Assembly: GCF_949628265.1 (NCBI RefSeq)
Contig: NC_088787.1
Span: 1,726,501 to 1,790,500, forward strand
Direction of reading: 5' to 3'
DNA from: Cloeon dipterum
Lineage: Eukaryota > Arthropoda > Insecta > Ephemeroptera > Baetidae
DNA length: 64,000 nt
Shown piece after piece: positions 36,301 to 47,865 of the stretch; within the stretch, counting starts at the first letter, position 1, and each line of letters begins with the position of its first letter. The notes under the pieces were generated by a model that was given only the letters and a program-made list of their open reading frames with translations, searched no databases and was not told where the DNA came from. Made by a program: the position numbers and the translations under genes.

Positions 36301-37212
36301 GATTAATTTTGGAATAATAAAAAGATATTTCTGGATTAATCCAAAGAATAATCCTTTGGATTATTCCAGGATCATTCCAAGATCATCTCGAAGACTATTT
36401 TTTCAGGATCATCTTAGAATGTCCTTAGAATAGTCAAAGATTAATCTAAGATTGTGTTTTTGGGAATATTCTGTTCTGCCATCCTCAGAATATTCTGGAA
36501 TATTCCGGAATAATTTTTGCCAAAAAATTTCTGTGCGGGTATATGAAGAAGAAAATGATACCCACGCGTTCATAGTGGAAAGTAGCTACGGAGCAGTAGT
36601 GCATGTGTTCAGCTTGCAATCAAACGTGATATGGGATGTAAAAATTGAATGGGGCATTTTCTTGAGTGGCATTGTCCTCTCAACGATAGGAGAGAATAAA
36701 TTACTCTACCTCAGCTCTTGGAAAAGAGATCAACCAGAACTATATTCGGTACTGGTTTCCGATTTGATTGGAAGGCAGAAAGACTCTCTCATCCCCTCAT
36801 TTATCGGCAACAAGTCTACAAACTCGTATAGACTGGTAATGGACCGCAAGGGCATGCTGTATTACGACGTTAGAGAGAGGAATGTACTTTGCGCATGGGA
36901 CACCAACTTACCTTTTAGAGAGAACGTGGTTTTTCAAGTATGTTTTATCCTCACAGCAATTTTAAAGGAATAGTACTAATTTAATTTCTTTTTAAGGACG
37001 ACGAAAAAATACCGGATACGCGATGGGATTCAAGTTACACCATTGACGAACTCAATGATGTCTGGTTGCTGTCAAGATTCGATGGAGGATTCAAACTCTT
37101 TACATCTGGAGCTGTTGCTGAATTGGTTGATCGGAAATTTGATAATAATGAAGATGTCGACGATTTCGTGCCCAAGCAAGTCGAGGAACATTTGATTAGT
37201 GGTTATGGTTAG
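33395..37212 (+). pseudogene. Yellow/MRJP-family gene Y1, exon 2 split by a transposon
   Basis: Exon 1 is 33395-33703, exon 2 is 33755-36937 and exon 3 is 36997-37212. It encodes a signal peptide (MKLFILLAIVSDLSA) and a yellow/major-royal-jelly beta-propeller, with GYLWVIDRNWKCRSRIWIFD as a typical blade. Exon 2 is interrupted at 33975-36532 by an inverted-repeat element flanked by a GTGC duplication. Outside the element both halves remain open, and their lengths stay in frame with the element and one GTGC excluded, which would give 381 residues. As it stands, translation runs into the element and stops at 34075. Y1 is therefore a disrupted gene unless the insertion is spliced out. The closest paralogue is Y3. 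Yellow proteins act outside the cell in cuticle pigmentation and other roles. Confidence 0.7.
33975..36532. mobile_element. Non-autonomous DNA transposon inside Y1 exon 2
   Basis: The ends AGAAATTTATTGGCAAAA and TTTTTGCCAAAAAATTTCT are imperfect terminal inverted repeats, bounded by the 4-base direct repeat GTGC (33971-33974 and 36533-36536). Both subterminal zones are packed with GGAATATTCC-like motifs in both orientations. A secondary inverted repeat lies at about 34030-34080 versus 34220-34270 (TTAAGAAATGTTTACGCTTT and its complement). No long transposase frame is present in 2558 bases. Superfamily unassigned. Confidence 0.75.
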
Positions 37213-37614
37213 GTGTAAACAGCGTTTTAATCTTGGGTTTTTTGGTCGGTTCTATACGGTTGAATAAATGTAGGATTTTATCACGAGCCCTGTAGCGATG
37301 AGCAACACACAAACCTGATTGTTTATCTTTTAAAAGAAAAGTTTCGTCTGTTTGAAAAACATCTTAATTGTGAGAAATCTATAGTCTTACAAATAATTTG
37401 AAAACCGGAGCTAATTGTTGTAAAATTTAACGATCATTTCTTGCTCAAAATAAAACTTGCATAATAACATCGACTTAATTTGTTCATTTAATTAGAAACC
37501 CCAAAAACCTCATTTTACTTTCGAGCAGGACCCAACGTTATGGTTGAAATCAAATCCAATCTATATAGACTCCGATCAAAACGTAATGAAGTTGAAGATA
37601 ATTAAGTAAGAAAC
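37213..37614. other. 3' UTR of Y1 and intergenic DNA
   Basis: AATAAA near 37263 is a likely polyadenylation signal, and the TTATCACGAGCCCTGTA context is shared with the 3' UTR of Y3. Confidence 0.45.
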
Positions 37615-37994
37615 TTATAAATTTCTCTTAATAGCTATGAGGAAATCTACGATATTCGCATCTAATATTCTGAGAGCAGCTGCAAATTGCCTATCAATGA
37701 ACCTGGCATCGTAGTCGTGCCGTTGCTCTCTATTAAATTCAAATCTGAGATGATAAATACCGTCTTTAGAGCTATATCGATAAAATAGGGATGGAAAGCG
37801 GAAGCATTTTAATCATTTCACTAAATGCATTAATGGTGGCCATAAAACTTTGGTCCTCCATTGGATTCTTCAGTTCGACAAAATCAACGTCGATCGTGCT
37901 CATGGATTGCAGTTTCCTGAGGATTGTCTTCTTGGCAATCAGGTCAGAAACCTTCTTCTTTCACGTCAAAGCTCTCGAATTGGAATGTAACCAT
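37615..37994 (-). pseudogene. Frameshifted coding relic of unknown family
   Basis: On the minus strand three successive open pieces in different frames read as protein: MVTFQFESFDVKEEG, then DLIAKKTILRKLQSM onward through FVELKNPMEDQ, then RYSSKDGIYHLRFEFNREQ to a stop at 37615. No splice pair joins them within the available spaces, so frameshifts are the simpler explanation. The charged, non-repetitive composition argues for former coding DNA. I do not recognise the family, and transcript data could still show a real gene. Confidence 0.4.
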
Positions 37995-38365
37995 TCTTAA
38001 ATTTAATGAATGTCGATTAAAAATTATACTCCTAGTTTTACTATATGCAACCAGAGTTTCAGTTTTTTCTTAGGACTTTGCTTGAGGAATTTTAATTTAA
38101 GTATTTGTAACAAAAATCGTCCAATTCTCACAGAAGAATCTAAATTTTATTGAGCTTGCTGACAGTGAAACATTCAAGAGGTGATTTTTCTTTTCAGGTA
38201 AGACGATTGTCTAGAAAGGCATTGGTTGTCTTTGTGGCAAAGAGTTGTCTTCTAAAATGACTTTGTGGTAAACTATTTGAATTCACAATCCTAAGGACGC
38301 ACTAGAGGGAGCTGCAAAAAGCAGCACAACATGTCCTAGAAAATAGTATCTATGGTATGCACATC

Positions 38366-40588
38366 CTAATTCACATCTAGAATCGATGTATGTGGTAGAA
38401 ATTGAATTTCTAGTTCGTTCAAATACTGATCAGATTTGGGCATCAATTTCCAAAAGTAGTTTGAAGCTTCCAGATGACGAATCAGCGAACTGTCCTCCAT
38501 GTGAATGTAATTGCACCTTGGGGCAGGGCAAACGAATACTTGTTCGACGCATTTTCCGTCAGCTCCGATCTCAAAATGGTTATTTTTGTAGTGGAGACTG
38601 TCTTTGGGAAACCGTTGTGAACAGTCAACACAGTAAAGGCCACACCTCAAAGTATGACGATACAGTTCATATCCTCTCTGTATGATACTCTCAGAGCATA
38701 TGGAACATGCGACAAGTCTCAAATTCTCAGAGTTTGAATAATGTTTCTGAAAGTGCTGATCCATCGTCTGATGCATGGTCAGATGCATCTGACAGATGTT
38801 GCACTCGCGTCTTTTGTACACGAATCCCAAGACAGCGCCAGGATTCACCCCATCCAAGCCTGAATAATGGAGATTATTAGAATTATATGAATAAAGCCAA
38901 TGTTTCACTTTTACCATAATTGATTCCCATTGAGTGAATGAAGAATCTGAGCTTTTCAGACATTGTCCACTCGTGGCAGTTGAACACATCAGCCATGTTT
39001 TCAACCGTCAACCTTTGGGAAAATATTGAAATGACTAAAAGAAATATTCGTGATCTTACTTGGTCTTTTCAGCGCAGCCTGTGCAAATGAAAATCGGTTT
39101 TCCCTCGAATTCTTTGGGGTTGGAAACTTCGATTGTTTCAGATATCAAGACCAGAGCGTCGCAAAACTCGCAGTTTGTATGCACATATCGTAGCGGTATA
39201 GTTCCTAAAACTTGTGTGAATAATCATTTTAATTGGCCCATGTTTAAATTTGAAAGGATTTTACGTTAGATTAAAATAAGGAAAAATATTAATTTAGAGA
39301 ATAAATACGAATCGTACCTTGAGGAAAGTGGGATGCGCAGACACCATTAGCTTCTTCTGTCTGAATCACTCTTCTAGCGTTTTCTATATGCGAAGAAAAA
39401 TGTTTATCCCAATTTTAGAATATATCAATAAAATACAACATATAAAACGATATTAAGTATAAGACTGATCATATTATATAGCCTTCTGATATAATATAAA
39501 ATAAAAATAAGGAAAGTTTACCTTTGAGGGGAACCCAGAAGTGGTTAGACACTCTAAAATGAAGCAAGAGTTTTACATCTGTCCTACAAAATCTTCGGCA
39601 GTCTTTGATGGGGCACGAAAAAGATTGTTGAATGATTTTCCCGTCAGCGTCTAATATGCGATACTTTTGTGAGTTCTTCTCTGCCTGGCGTAATTCCTTG
39701 TGCGCTTGACATTTTCTTTCATGCTCCTCTAAAACAAGTTGACCTTCTGGAGCTTTTTTCCTTCGTCCCTTATTAATGAACCGTTCACAGAAGTTGTTGC
39801 AGCAAATAAAGAAATTTGATCCGTGAAATTTTTTGAAGTGATCATGTTCCGTCTCCATCAGGGGAATGTGCTTTGGAGGTTCGCAATAATTGCATATTTT
39901 CTTTCTATGCAAAAAGCCAATGATTATATCAGGAGGGGAAGCTGTCAAAGAAAATTTGTTTTAATTAGATCAAAATGATGCGGTTTTAAGTGAAATACCT
40001 CGTCCAAAGGAAATATTAGCGATATCTGTTCTAAATTCAGGGGATTTCTTCCAATCCTGGCAATTCATCTTCGAAACAAAGTTGTTCACTGTGAGCCTAT
40101 TTTGAATATATTTTTAGAATCGTAATTAAGACAAGTGTTTGTTATTTTACTTTGTAAACTCAGCGCAAGCAAAGCATATTCGCTCAGCTTGTTGTGGAAT
40201 TAATTCCTTATTCTTGTATAATGTCACTTGGATTGCAGCGTCAGTTGAAACTTTGTTCTCACAGAATGAACATTCAATAACTGTTGTCTCTTCATGAATT
40301 GCAGCGTTTGATTTCTTGCCAAAACCATCTTGAAAACAAACATTATACATATTCAGAATGAACAAATCATTTTAAAATCTCATTATTTTTCAGACATATG
40401 GCTAAATTATAAAAGATATCTCAAGTTTCATTACCGTCTTGAACACCCTCACTCATTCCTTCAATAGCTCCATTTTCCACCGACTGACGTCGAGTGGCGT
40501 TGCTTGGTTCTAAAATAAAACACACATAAGATAAAACTCCGAAGTTCAAAATTAAAAAAATATTATAAATACCAGTCTGAGGATTCAT
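38366..40588 (-). CDS. Duplicated zinc-cluster / C2H2 protein ZA
   Basis: Nine minus-strand exons (40588-40573, 40509-40435, 40328-40151, 40096-39999, 39941-39522, 39383-39318, 39204-39060, 39012-38915, 38859-38366) encode 529 residues. The protein is an internal tandem duplication. Each half has a paired-CxxC module (CSFC with CFAC; CEFC with CTGC), a helical LTV-N linker exon of exactly 98 nt, and a block of irregular C2H2 fingers starting GFLHRKKICNYC or GFVYKRRECNIC. The same two building blocks occur once or twice in Z1 to Z3. Function is probably nuclear nucleic-acid binding, inferred. It faces away from DM9-1 and is the mirror copy of the right-hand ZB/ZC genes. Confidence 0.8.
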
Positions 40589-40746
40589 TTTTGAAATCTA
40601 AAAGAGGATGATCAGGCTCCAGAAATCAGCTGCGAAGTAAATCTTGAAACGATCGGATCAGCCAGGGCTGGAAATAAGAGCTTCCCTCTACTATCACGGT
40701 TGACAAGCGAATAGACTCAATACGTCAATACTGGATATGAATAAAA

Positions 40747-40788
40747 CAGCTGTGTTTCCCACCTGAACACCTGTGTGCCACCTTCAGG
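40747..40788 (-). promoter_or_regulatory. Shared upstream element of zinc-cluster genes (ZA)
   Basis: Minus-strand CTGAAGGTGGCA (40788-40777) and CAGCTG (40752-40747), about 160-200 bases before the ZA start codon; the same pair occurs at Z1, ZA', ZB, ZC and ZD. Confidence 0.5.
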
Positions 40789-41127
40789 TGAGTTTAGGAA
40801 ATAGGAAGCCCGGGCGTGAACGTGATTGAACAGCTGTTAGCTGCTAAACCGAAATCTTTTAACAAGGAAAAATAAAATCTATAATTTGTTCCAAATTAAA
40901 TTTGATTTTTCTATTCTAATATTCGCGACATTTTTATAAATAAAAAACCAATTCGTTTTTGAACGCATTTAAAAGACAATCACAGAGAGATATTGTTTTC
41001 TCAAACTGTTATCTTTATGAAAACAAATTAATTATGACAAAATTTATGTTTGTTGTTGTTTCCTGTTCAGACAAGTATTAAAAGCGGTGATGTAGGATGT
41101 TGATACATGGAAAAGTATTTGCCCCGT

Positions 41128-41133
41128 ATAAAC
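41128..41133 (+). promoter_or_regulatory. TATA box of DM9-1
   Basis: TATAAA about 85 bases before the DM9-1 start codon, within the CCCCGTATAAAC context. Confidence 0.5.
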
Positions 41134-41212
41134 AAAAAGGCTGTACACAAAATCGGAGCTTCTTCCTTCTTCCTTCATTCATCTTTTCACCAAAAACCAA
41201 GCCGCACGCACC

Positions 41213-41647
41213 ATGGCTTCATGGCTGAACGTACGAGAGGGCAGAACCGTGGACACCTCGAACGTCGCACCTGAGTTTCGAGTCGACGGAGAGGCGCCGA
41301 TTTGCATGGCCAGGGCGTGGATCGACGACAACCTTGTGCCAGGGTACGTGCGGCTGAGCAGCCACGTCGGCTTCTTCGTCCACCAAGGCCAGGTGGTCAC
41401 GAAAAAGGAATTCCAACTCTTCCTCGACGGAAACCTCGAGTGGTTGCAGTACGAGCAGGGAGACCCTTTTCCCCTTGAGGCCCTTCAGGTCGGCAGGACT
41501 GCCCAGAATGAGCCTTTGTTCGTCGGAAATGTCGAGGTGGAAGGCGTCGTGATGTACGGAAAGGTGCAAGGACGCGTTTGTTACGTTGCGACCGACTCGG
41601 GCGTCATCGAGAGGACATCCTTTTTGCTCCTGGCGATTATCGACTGA
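41213..41647 (+). CDS. DM9-domain protein (DM9-1)
   Basis: Single-exon gene of 144 residues. Paired DM9 repeats (DUF3421) are seen: ICMARAWIDDNLVPGYVRLS then SSHVGFFVHQGQVV, and LQVGRTAQNEPLFVGNVEVE then GVVMYGKVQGRVCYVA. DM9 proteins bind mannose-type sugars in molluscs and respond to infection in several invertebrates; no signal peptide is visible here. Codon use is GC-rich and unlike the AT-rich surroundings, so the coding region is under constraint or was recently acquired by this locus. It lies between the minus-strand ZA and ZA' genes. A second copy on the opposite strand at 59188 is truncated at its 5' end, and a third survives only as 3' UTR near 63000. Confidence 0.85.
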   Translation: MASWLNVREGRTVDTSNVAPEFRVDGEAPICMARAWIDDNLVPGYVRLSSHVGFFVHQGQVVTKKEFQLFLDGNLEWLQYEQGDPFPLEALQVGRTAQNEPLFVGNVEVEGVVMYGKVQGRVCYVATDSGVIERTSFLLLAIID

Positions 41648-42653
41648 AATCTGACTCCGACGAGGGAAAACATCCTGATGGTGCTTTGAACTGAGAGAAG
41701 AAGGACGAAGGACAGAACAAATAGACTGTCCTTGACAACGAGTGCAGGAATGGAATTCATCTTTCCATGTAGCCGTTTCGGCATCTGCAATATTGTTTTT
41801 TTATCTTTTTTGGGGCCTTATACTGTTCTAAAATTCAAGTGTTTCGTCGGATCTTATTAATTTTACTCATTCAGTCACACTGAAGTCTGATGATAGTTCA
41901 AAAGGACGCACGGTCCTTTACATTTCAACATTTCAGAATGTTTTGGTTTTGGATGAAAATAGATACATTTCCTGCTAAATATACTCGTTTTAAGAAATAT
42001 TTACTCATTTATGATTTTGAGATCAGTTCTTATTTGATTGTAAATTGTTCTTCATAGTTTAGTGCTTTTATAAATGTGAAAATTTTTTTAATTCGTAAGT
42101 CGCATATATTTGACAAGAATGAAATAGTTATTTAATGTTGGTTTATTTTTTACTGAACCTAACATGCAGTGATGTTGTAATAAAATGAAGAAATGTTTAT
42201 GTTACGCTTAAAATTGCCTGTATTTTATTTACGATTGGTCAACCAGCATCTAAAAAATGTATTTACTAATCGGTACAAAATATTAAAATTATCAATAGCA
42301 AAAGGATAATCATTGGAGACGAAGCAACAAGTTCTTAAACAAGTTCAAAAAATTTGAACTAAAATCTTTTTCTTAAAGAACTGACGGGAAATAGAATTTT
42401 AATGATTTCAATTTTTTATTTGAAATAAAAATCCTCGATTTTTACTTATATAATCCTGAATTTTATTAAGCTTATTTCGACATGAAAGAATGAACTTTGA
42501 AATATTCAAAGAGTGTTTTTAAAAGGTAAAAAGGCTATGGTTATTATATTTTAGTATAAAATTATCTTCTAAAATTACTTGGCGGTATACGATTTGAATT
42601 CTCAATCAATTGCATATCTGTAAAGAAATTTGCAGTGAGTAGCATTGCGTGAC
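41648..42653. other. 3' UTR of DM9-1 and intergenic DNA
   Basis: The first 300 bases are shared, inverted, with 58900-59187 and 62860-63150. Further similarity to the 3' flanks of ZB and ZC near 58570-58800 marks the duplicated block. No extra gene was seen. Confidence 0.5.
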
Positions 42654-44860
42654 CTAGATATTTATGCCTTCGATCTGCGCTTTCATAATCGGTATATGTG
42701 GTAGAATTTGAACGTCTAGGTCGATCAAATACTGATCAGATTTCGGCATCAATTTCCAAAAGTAGTTTGAACCTTCCAGATGACGAATCAGCAAAATGTC
42801 CTCCTTTACCCTGAAAAAGCAACCTGGCGCAGGGCAAGCGAAGACTTGATCGACGAATTTTCCGTCAGCATCAATCAGAAAATGGTAATTTTTGAAGTGG
42901 AGACTGTGTTTGGGAAACCATTTACGGCAGTCAGCACAATAATAGCCGCACTTCAGAATATGTTTAACCCGTTCATATTCTCTCTGTATGATCCTCTCAC
43001 AGCCTTTGGGACACACGGAAAATGTCGAGTTCTCAAAGCTTGAATGATGTTTCTGAAAGTGCTGTTCCAGAGTCTCATGTATTGTCAGGTGCATCTGACA
43101 GATGTTGCATTTGCGTCTTTTGTAAATGAATCCCAAGACAGTGCCAGAATTCACCCCATCCAAGTCTGAATAATGGAGATCTTTAGCATTCCAAAAGAAC
43201 TAAATAAGAATTTGTGTCACATACCGTAATTGATTCTCAGTGAATGAATGAAGAATCTGAGCTTGTCAGACATTGTCCACTCTCGGCAGTTGAGCATATC
43301 AGCCATGTTTTCAACCGTCAACCTTTAGGAAAAATAGTTAAACTACTTTTAGAAATATTCGTGATCTTACTTTGTATACTCAGCGCAGCCTTTGCAAATC
43401 CAAATCGGTTTTCCATCGAATTCGTGTTGGTTGGACACTTCGATTGTGTCTGATATGAAGACCAGAGCGTCGCAAAACTCACAGTTTGTTTGCACAAATC
43501 GTAGTGATGTAATTCCTAAAACTTTCATTTATTACGATTTCGATTGGCCCAGGTTCAAATTACAAAGGTTTATAGGATAGTTAAAAATTAGGAAAAAAAT
43601 CATTTAAAGACTAAATTCGAATCGTTATACCTTGTGGAATGTAAGATGCGCAACCGTCATTTGCTTGTTCTGTCTGAATCACTTTCCTAGCATCTTCTAT
43701 TCAATGAAAAAACACATTAAACATGAATATCGATAAAAAGTATAAAACGGAGCATAGCCCTTGATGAAGTTTATATGAAAATTAGGAAATCTTACCATCG
43801 ATAGGAATCCAAAAGTGGTCAGATTCGCTAAAATGAAGCAAAAGTTGTTCGTCTGTCGCACAAAATATGCGGCAGTCTTTGATAGGGCACGAAAAAGATT
43901 GACGAATGATTTTCCCGGCAGCATCAAATATACGAAGCTTTTGTGAGAAATCCTTTGCCATTCGTATATTTTTGTGCGCTTGACATTTTCTTTCATGCTC
44001 CTTTAATACAAGCTGATGTGATTCAAGTTGATTCTTTGCTGCTTTTTTAATCCGTTCCTTAATGAACCGTTCACAGCAGTTGTGGCAGTAAATGAAGGAA
44101 ATTGATTCGTGGAATTCTCGGATGTGATCATGCTCCGTCTCCATCAAGGGAATGTGCTTTGGAGGTTCGCAATAATTGCATATTTTCTTTCTATGCAAAA
44201 AGCCAATGATTGTATCAGGAGGGGAGGCTGTCAAAGAAAATGAGTTTTAATTAGATCAAAATGTTGCGGTTTTAAGTGAAATACCTCGTCCAAAGGTTAG
44301 AGTAGCGATTTTTGCTCTAAATTGAGCGGATTTCTTCCAATCCTGGCAATTCATCTTCGCAATGAAGTTGTTCACCGTGAGCCTATTGTGAATTAATATA
44401 CATAATCAAATTTTTTTTTGATACTTTACTTTGTTTTCTCAGCGCAATCGAAGCATATATGCTCGATTTTTTGTGGATCTTTGAACAATGTCACTTTGAT
44501 TGTATCTTCAGTTAAAACTCCAGTCTCACAAAATGAACAGTAAACTGTTTCTTTAAGAAATGGAATATATGATGGTGATTTCGTGCTGAAACCATCTAGA
44601 AAACATCAATATTATACAAAATCAGAATAAATAAATAATTTATCTGTTGTAAAATTATAATATTTTTCAGACATATAGCTAAATTTGAAATGATTTCTCA
44701 GGTTTCATTACCGTCCTGAACACTCTCGCTCATTCCTTCGATAGCTCCAATTTCCAACGACTGACGTTGAGTGGCGTTGCTTGGCTCTAAAAAACATCAT
44801 ATTAATCACGCATGTTTAAAATTCAAAATATATAATATATATACCAGTTTCAGGATTCAT
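42654..44860 (-). CDS. Duplicated zinc-cluster / C2H2 protein ZA'
   Basis: Nine minus-strand exons (44860-44845, 44786-44712, 44595-44430, 44382-44285, 44227-43796, 43696-43631, 43515-43371, 43322-43225, 43165-42654) encode 535 residues. Same two-half layout as ZA: module CSFC with CFDC, 98-nt linker exon, first finger block from GFLHRKKICNYC; then CEFC with CKGC, a second 98-nt exon, and a final block from GFIYKRRKCNICQMHLTIH. The last finger block is closer to ZB (CPKGCERIIQREYERVKH) than to ZA, so ZA' and ZB form one pair and ZA and ZC the other. Nucleic-acid binding is inferred. Confidence 0.8.
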
Positions 44861-45040
44861 TTTTGCAAATCTGAATGATGCCAATCAGGTGTCCGAAATG
44901 ATCAGCCACGAAGTAAATCGTGAAACAATCGGATCAGCCTGCAAATGATTGCGCAAGGGCTGGAAAGAGCTTCCACCCTTTATCACGGTTGGAAAGCGAA
45001 TGGACTCAATACGTGCAGCTAAACAGGGTAAAAGAAAAAA

Positions 45041-45081
45041 CAGCTGTTTCCCTCCTGAACTTTCTCATCTGCCACCTTCAG
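45041..45081 (-). promoter_or_regulatory. Shared upstream element of zinc-cluster genes (ZA')
   Basis: Minus-strand CTGAAGGTGGCAG (45081-45069) followed by CAGCTG (45046-45041), about 180 bases before the ZA' start codon. Confidence 0.5.
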
Positions 45082-45654
45082 GTGAGTTTAGGAAGTTCGG
45101 GCGTGAAGGGATGGAACAGCTGTTAGCTGCTAAACCGAATCTTTTAGCAGGAGAGAATCAAATCTATCATTTTATCTCCGATTTTATTTAATTTTGCTGT
45201 GCAAAATTTACATTAGCCATAATTTTACGAATTTAATCAAGATATAATTATCTAACCTAAATTCACGATCTAAAAACTGATTGCAGCGTATTTCAAAGGG
45301 ACTGATTAAAAGTTAAATCGCGTTGAAACATGACGCTTCCAGCCTGAATAAATTTAAACGCAACCTGCGCTGCTTGATTGTGCATAACACATCACATACA
45401 ATAGTTTTGTAGATTAAACGGGGGATTCTCTCTCTTTTCAATATTTAAATCAAATCTATATATTTCCTTGGGATAAAACTGCATTGATGTCTGTAACTAA
45501 ACAAAAGCTCCAAAGTCTAGGCAAAGTACAAACAAAACAAATAAGTCCAATATACGTTCTCTCGTTGATTATTTTATCTCACTCAGTGAGTTCTATATCT
45601 AGACTACCGTCTGCTTAACTTCAAAAGCCTAGACAGTCTGATTTATATCTTAAA
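45082..45654. other. Intergenic region with the Y2 promoter side
   Basis: AT-rich. About 300 bases before Y2 resemble the region before Y4 (ACTAAACAAAAG and CAAAGTACAA blocks), which shows the Y2/Y4 duplication includes the 5' flank. Confidence 0.4.
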
Positions 45655-47258
45655 ATGAATACCCAACTTCTTCTTCTGACCCTTTTCTATGGCCTTTCCG
45701 AGGCTGCATTCGCTGTCACACCTGTTTACGAGTGGGGTGAGCTTGACTACAAGTGGCCTTCAGCGGAAGCTAGGCAAAGGGCCCTTCAGAACGGAGACTA
45801 CAAGCCAGAAAACCTGATTCCGGATGATCTAGTGATATTTGAAAACAGGATCTTTCTCAGATTTTCCACGAATTCTGGAGGTGTTCCTTGGACCCTGGCC
45901 TGGCTCCCTACTGACGGAAAAAAGAAAAAAATTCCTAAATTAAATCCATTTCCATCGAAGAAATTGAGTGTGAGTAAATTTTCTAAATGTTAAATTAGCG
46001 TATCAATTTTGTTTCCTTTGATAGGAAAAATTAAAATGCAATAAGATTCATTTGGTAAAAGCCATGCATGTGGATAGCGTTGGCCGCCTCTGGGCCGTAG
46101 ATTTCGGAAGCACTATTTGTCCTGCCAAGCTCTGGATTTTCGACCTAAAAAATAACGATTCTATAGTGCTTGTTTACAATTTTCCCAAAGAAACTTTGTC
46201 TCATGATTATCACCAACTAAGTCTAATTGACATGGTTGTGGACGAAAGGATGACCGATACTTTTGCCTACATTTCGGATCATTACTACGGAACTATGATA
46301 GTGTTCAGCCTAAGGACGAGAATTTCAAGAAATACAAGAGTAGCAATGCAAGAGAACTTTGACAATATAGCTATCTCATCTGGAAAAAGGACGAAATATC
46401 TCTACTTCAGCTCGAGGGAGAAGTCAGGAGTGTTTGCCCTTCCAGTTTTCGATCTCAGGGATGGAAAAGCCAAATCTGTGGCTTCTTTTCACGTTGGCAA
46501 CAAGGCATCAGGTTCCTTCAAAATGCTTATGGACAGCAAGGACATATTGTACTTCGACGTTTTGAATAAGACACTCATTCGCACATGGAATACTAGCATG
46601 ACTTTTAAGGAGGAATTATTCTATTTGGTAAGTTTCAAGTCCTGAAATTGTTAAAGATTATTAAAGCTATATTTGATCCAGGGTGATCCTGACGATTCGG
46701 AGCCAAAGTTTTGCCTGGACCACAACGATCATTTATGGGTGCTTACTAGAAATACTGTAAATAGAAGAAGCTTCAGACTAGTCAGAATTAAGGTTATCTC
46801 CATGAAAGTGACAGGTATGAAAATTTAGGATAAGTAAAGCGCACTATCAGTTGATCCGAAAACTCCCGTTCGAGGGAAGGAAACGTTTAAATTTACGGAT
46901 CAATTAGTGCGCTTCTCTTGTACATGAATTTGTATTATTTGCAGAAACCTCCCAAATAGATCCTGAAGTTTCCACGCCATCCCCTTTAATATCTGACGTT
47001 GAAGACGAAGCAGTGTGCAACGAAGAAATCGGATTGAAAATCTTTTCTGGACTGATAGTTTTGATTCTGCTTTTCATCATTTTGTTCTTGTGCTTCCGGG
47101 TGAGAATTTTGCAAGGAACTTTCATTCGGATTGAAAGCTGCCTCAGGGAAACGCCTGCTTATTATTCTGGAGTCGCGATAAAGAACAGAAGCTTATCTGT
47201 GAAGTCACACGAGCCGCCAATCCCTTCAATTTCTCTAAAAGTGGACTCGGGGCATTGA
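45655..47258 (+). CDS. Yellow/MRJP-family protein Y2 with C-terminal membrane anchor
   Basis: Exons 45655-45969, 46025-46627, 46682-46814 and 46945-47258 encode 454 residues. A signal peptide (LLLLTLFYGLSEAAFA) precedes a yellow/MRJP beta-propeller with AMHVDSVGRLWAVDFGS and CPAKLWIFDL blades. Unlike ordinary secreted yellow proteins, the last exon adds a single hydrophobic helix (SGLIVLILLFIILFLCF) followed by a basic residue and a cytoplasmic tail of about 60 residues. This predicts a type I membrane protein with the propeller outside the cell. Very close to Y4 in sequence and exon lengths (315, 603 and 133 nt shared). The ligand is unknown; yellow relatives bind small molecules such as biogenic amines in sand-fly saliva. 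Confidence 0.8.
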
Positions 47259-47865
47259 AATAATATCGATCCTACTGCTCCTTCTACTTCTACTCAAGTT
47301 AAAAGTGGTTCCATCGTAATGAACCCTTCCACAACTTAAGCACACTTATGAATTCTCCGCTGTTCCATAAATTTGAATTGTGTGTTGTGCAATCCATCTG
47401 TATAAATAAACGTTGGAATTATCCTTCATATTGTTCAGTAGTAAAATCTATATTTTGGCTTCTATTTAAAACCCTTTTAGAAGAACAAACAGCTAAAGAA
47501 ATTCATTGCTACCATTGCTACCGTGATTGGCAGCTAATTTTTTTGTTTATTCATTAATAATTCATATTGCTTTCAACATAAATATTAAAAAAGTAGGGTC
47601 CAAAGTACCAACACTACATATAAAATTGACTCAACAAAGCTGTTGTTGAAATCAAACCGATACAAAAACATGTGCTAGGAAGTGCACAATAAATAAGATA
47701 ACTTCAGACATCCAAATGGTTACATAGCACACAGAAGACGAGTACTATATGTGTCAACTTGTTAAATATTTACACATATTTGAATCTCCAGAGCTCAAAG
47801 TTCAAACCTATAACAAATGTTGTCGTGTTATATTTTAAGGCACAGTCTTGTTAGACAGCTCAACG
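47259..47865. other. 3' UTR of Y2 and promoter side of Y3
   Basis: The 3' UTR (TAAATAAACGTT signal near 47403) matches that of Y4. The last 130 bases match the region before Y1. No gene was seen. Confidence 0.45.

Noticed and set aside
33980-36520. Regularly repeated GGAATATTCC motifs considered as a CRISPR-like or satellite array
   Set aside because: Spacing is irregular, motifs occur in both orientations, and the host is eukaryotic; they belong to the transposon.
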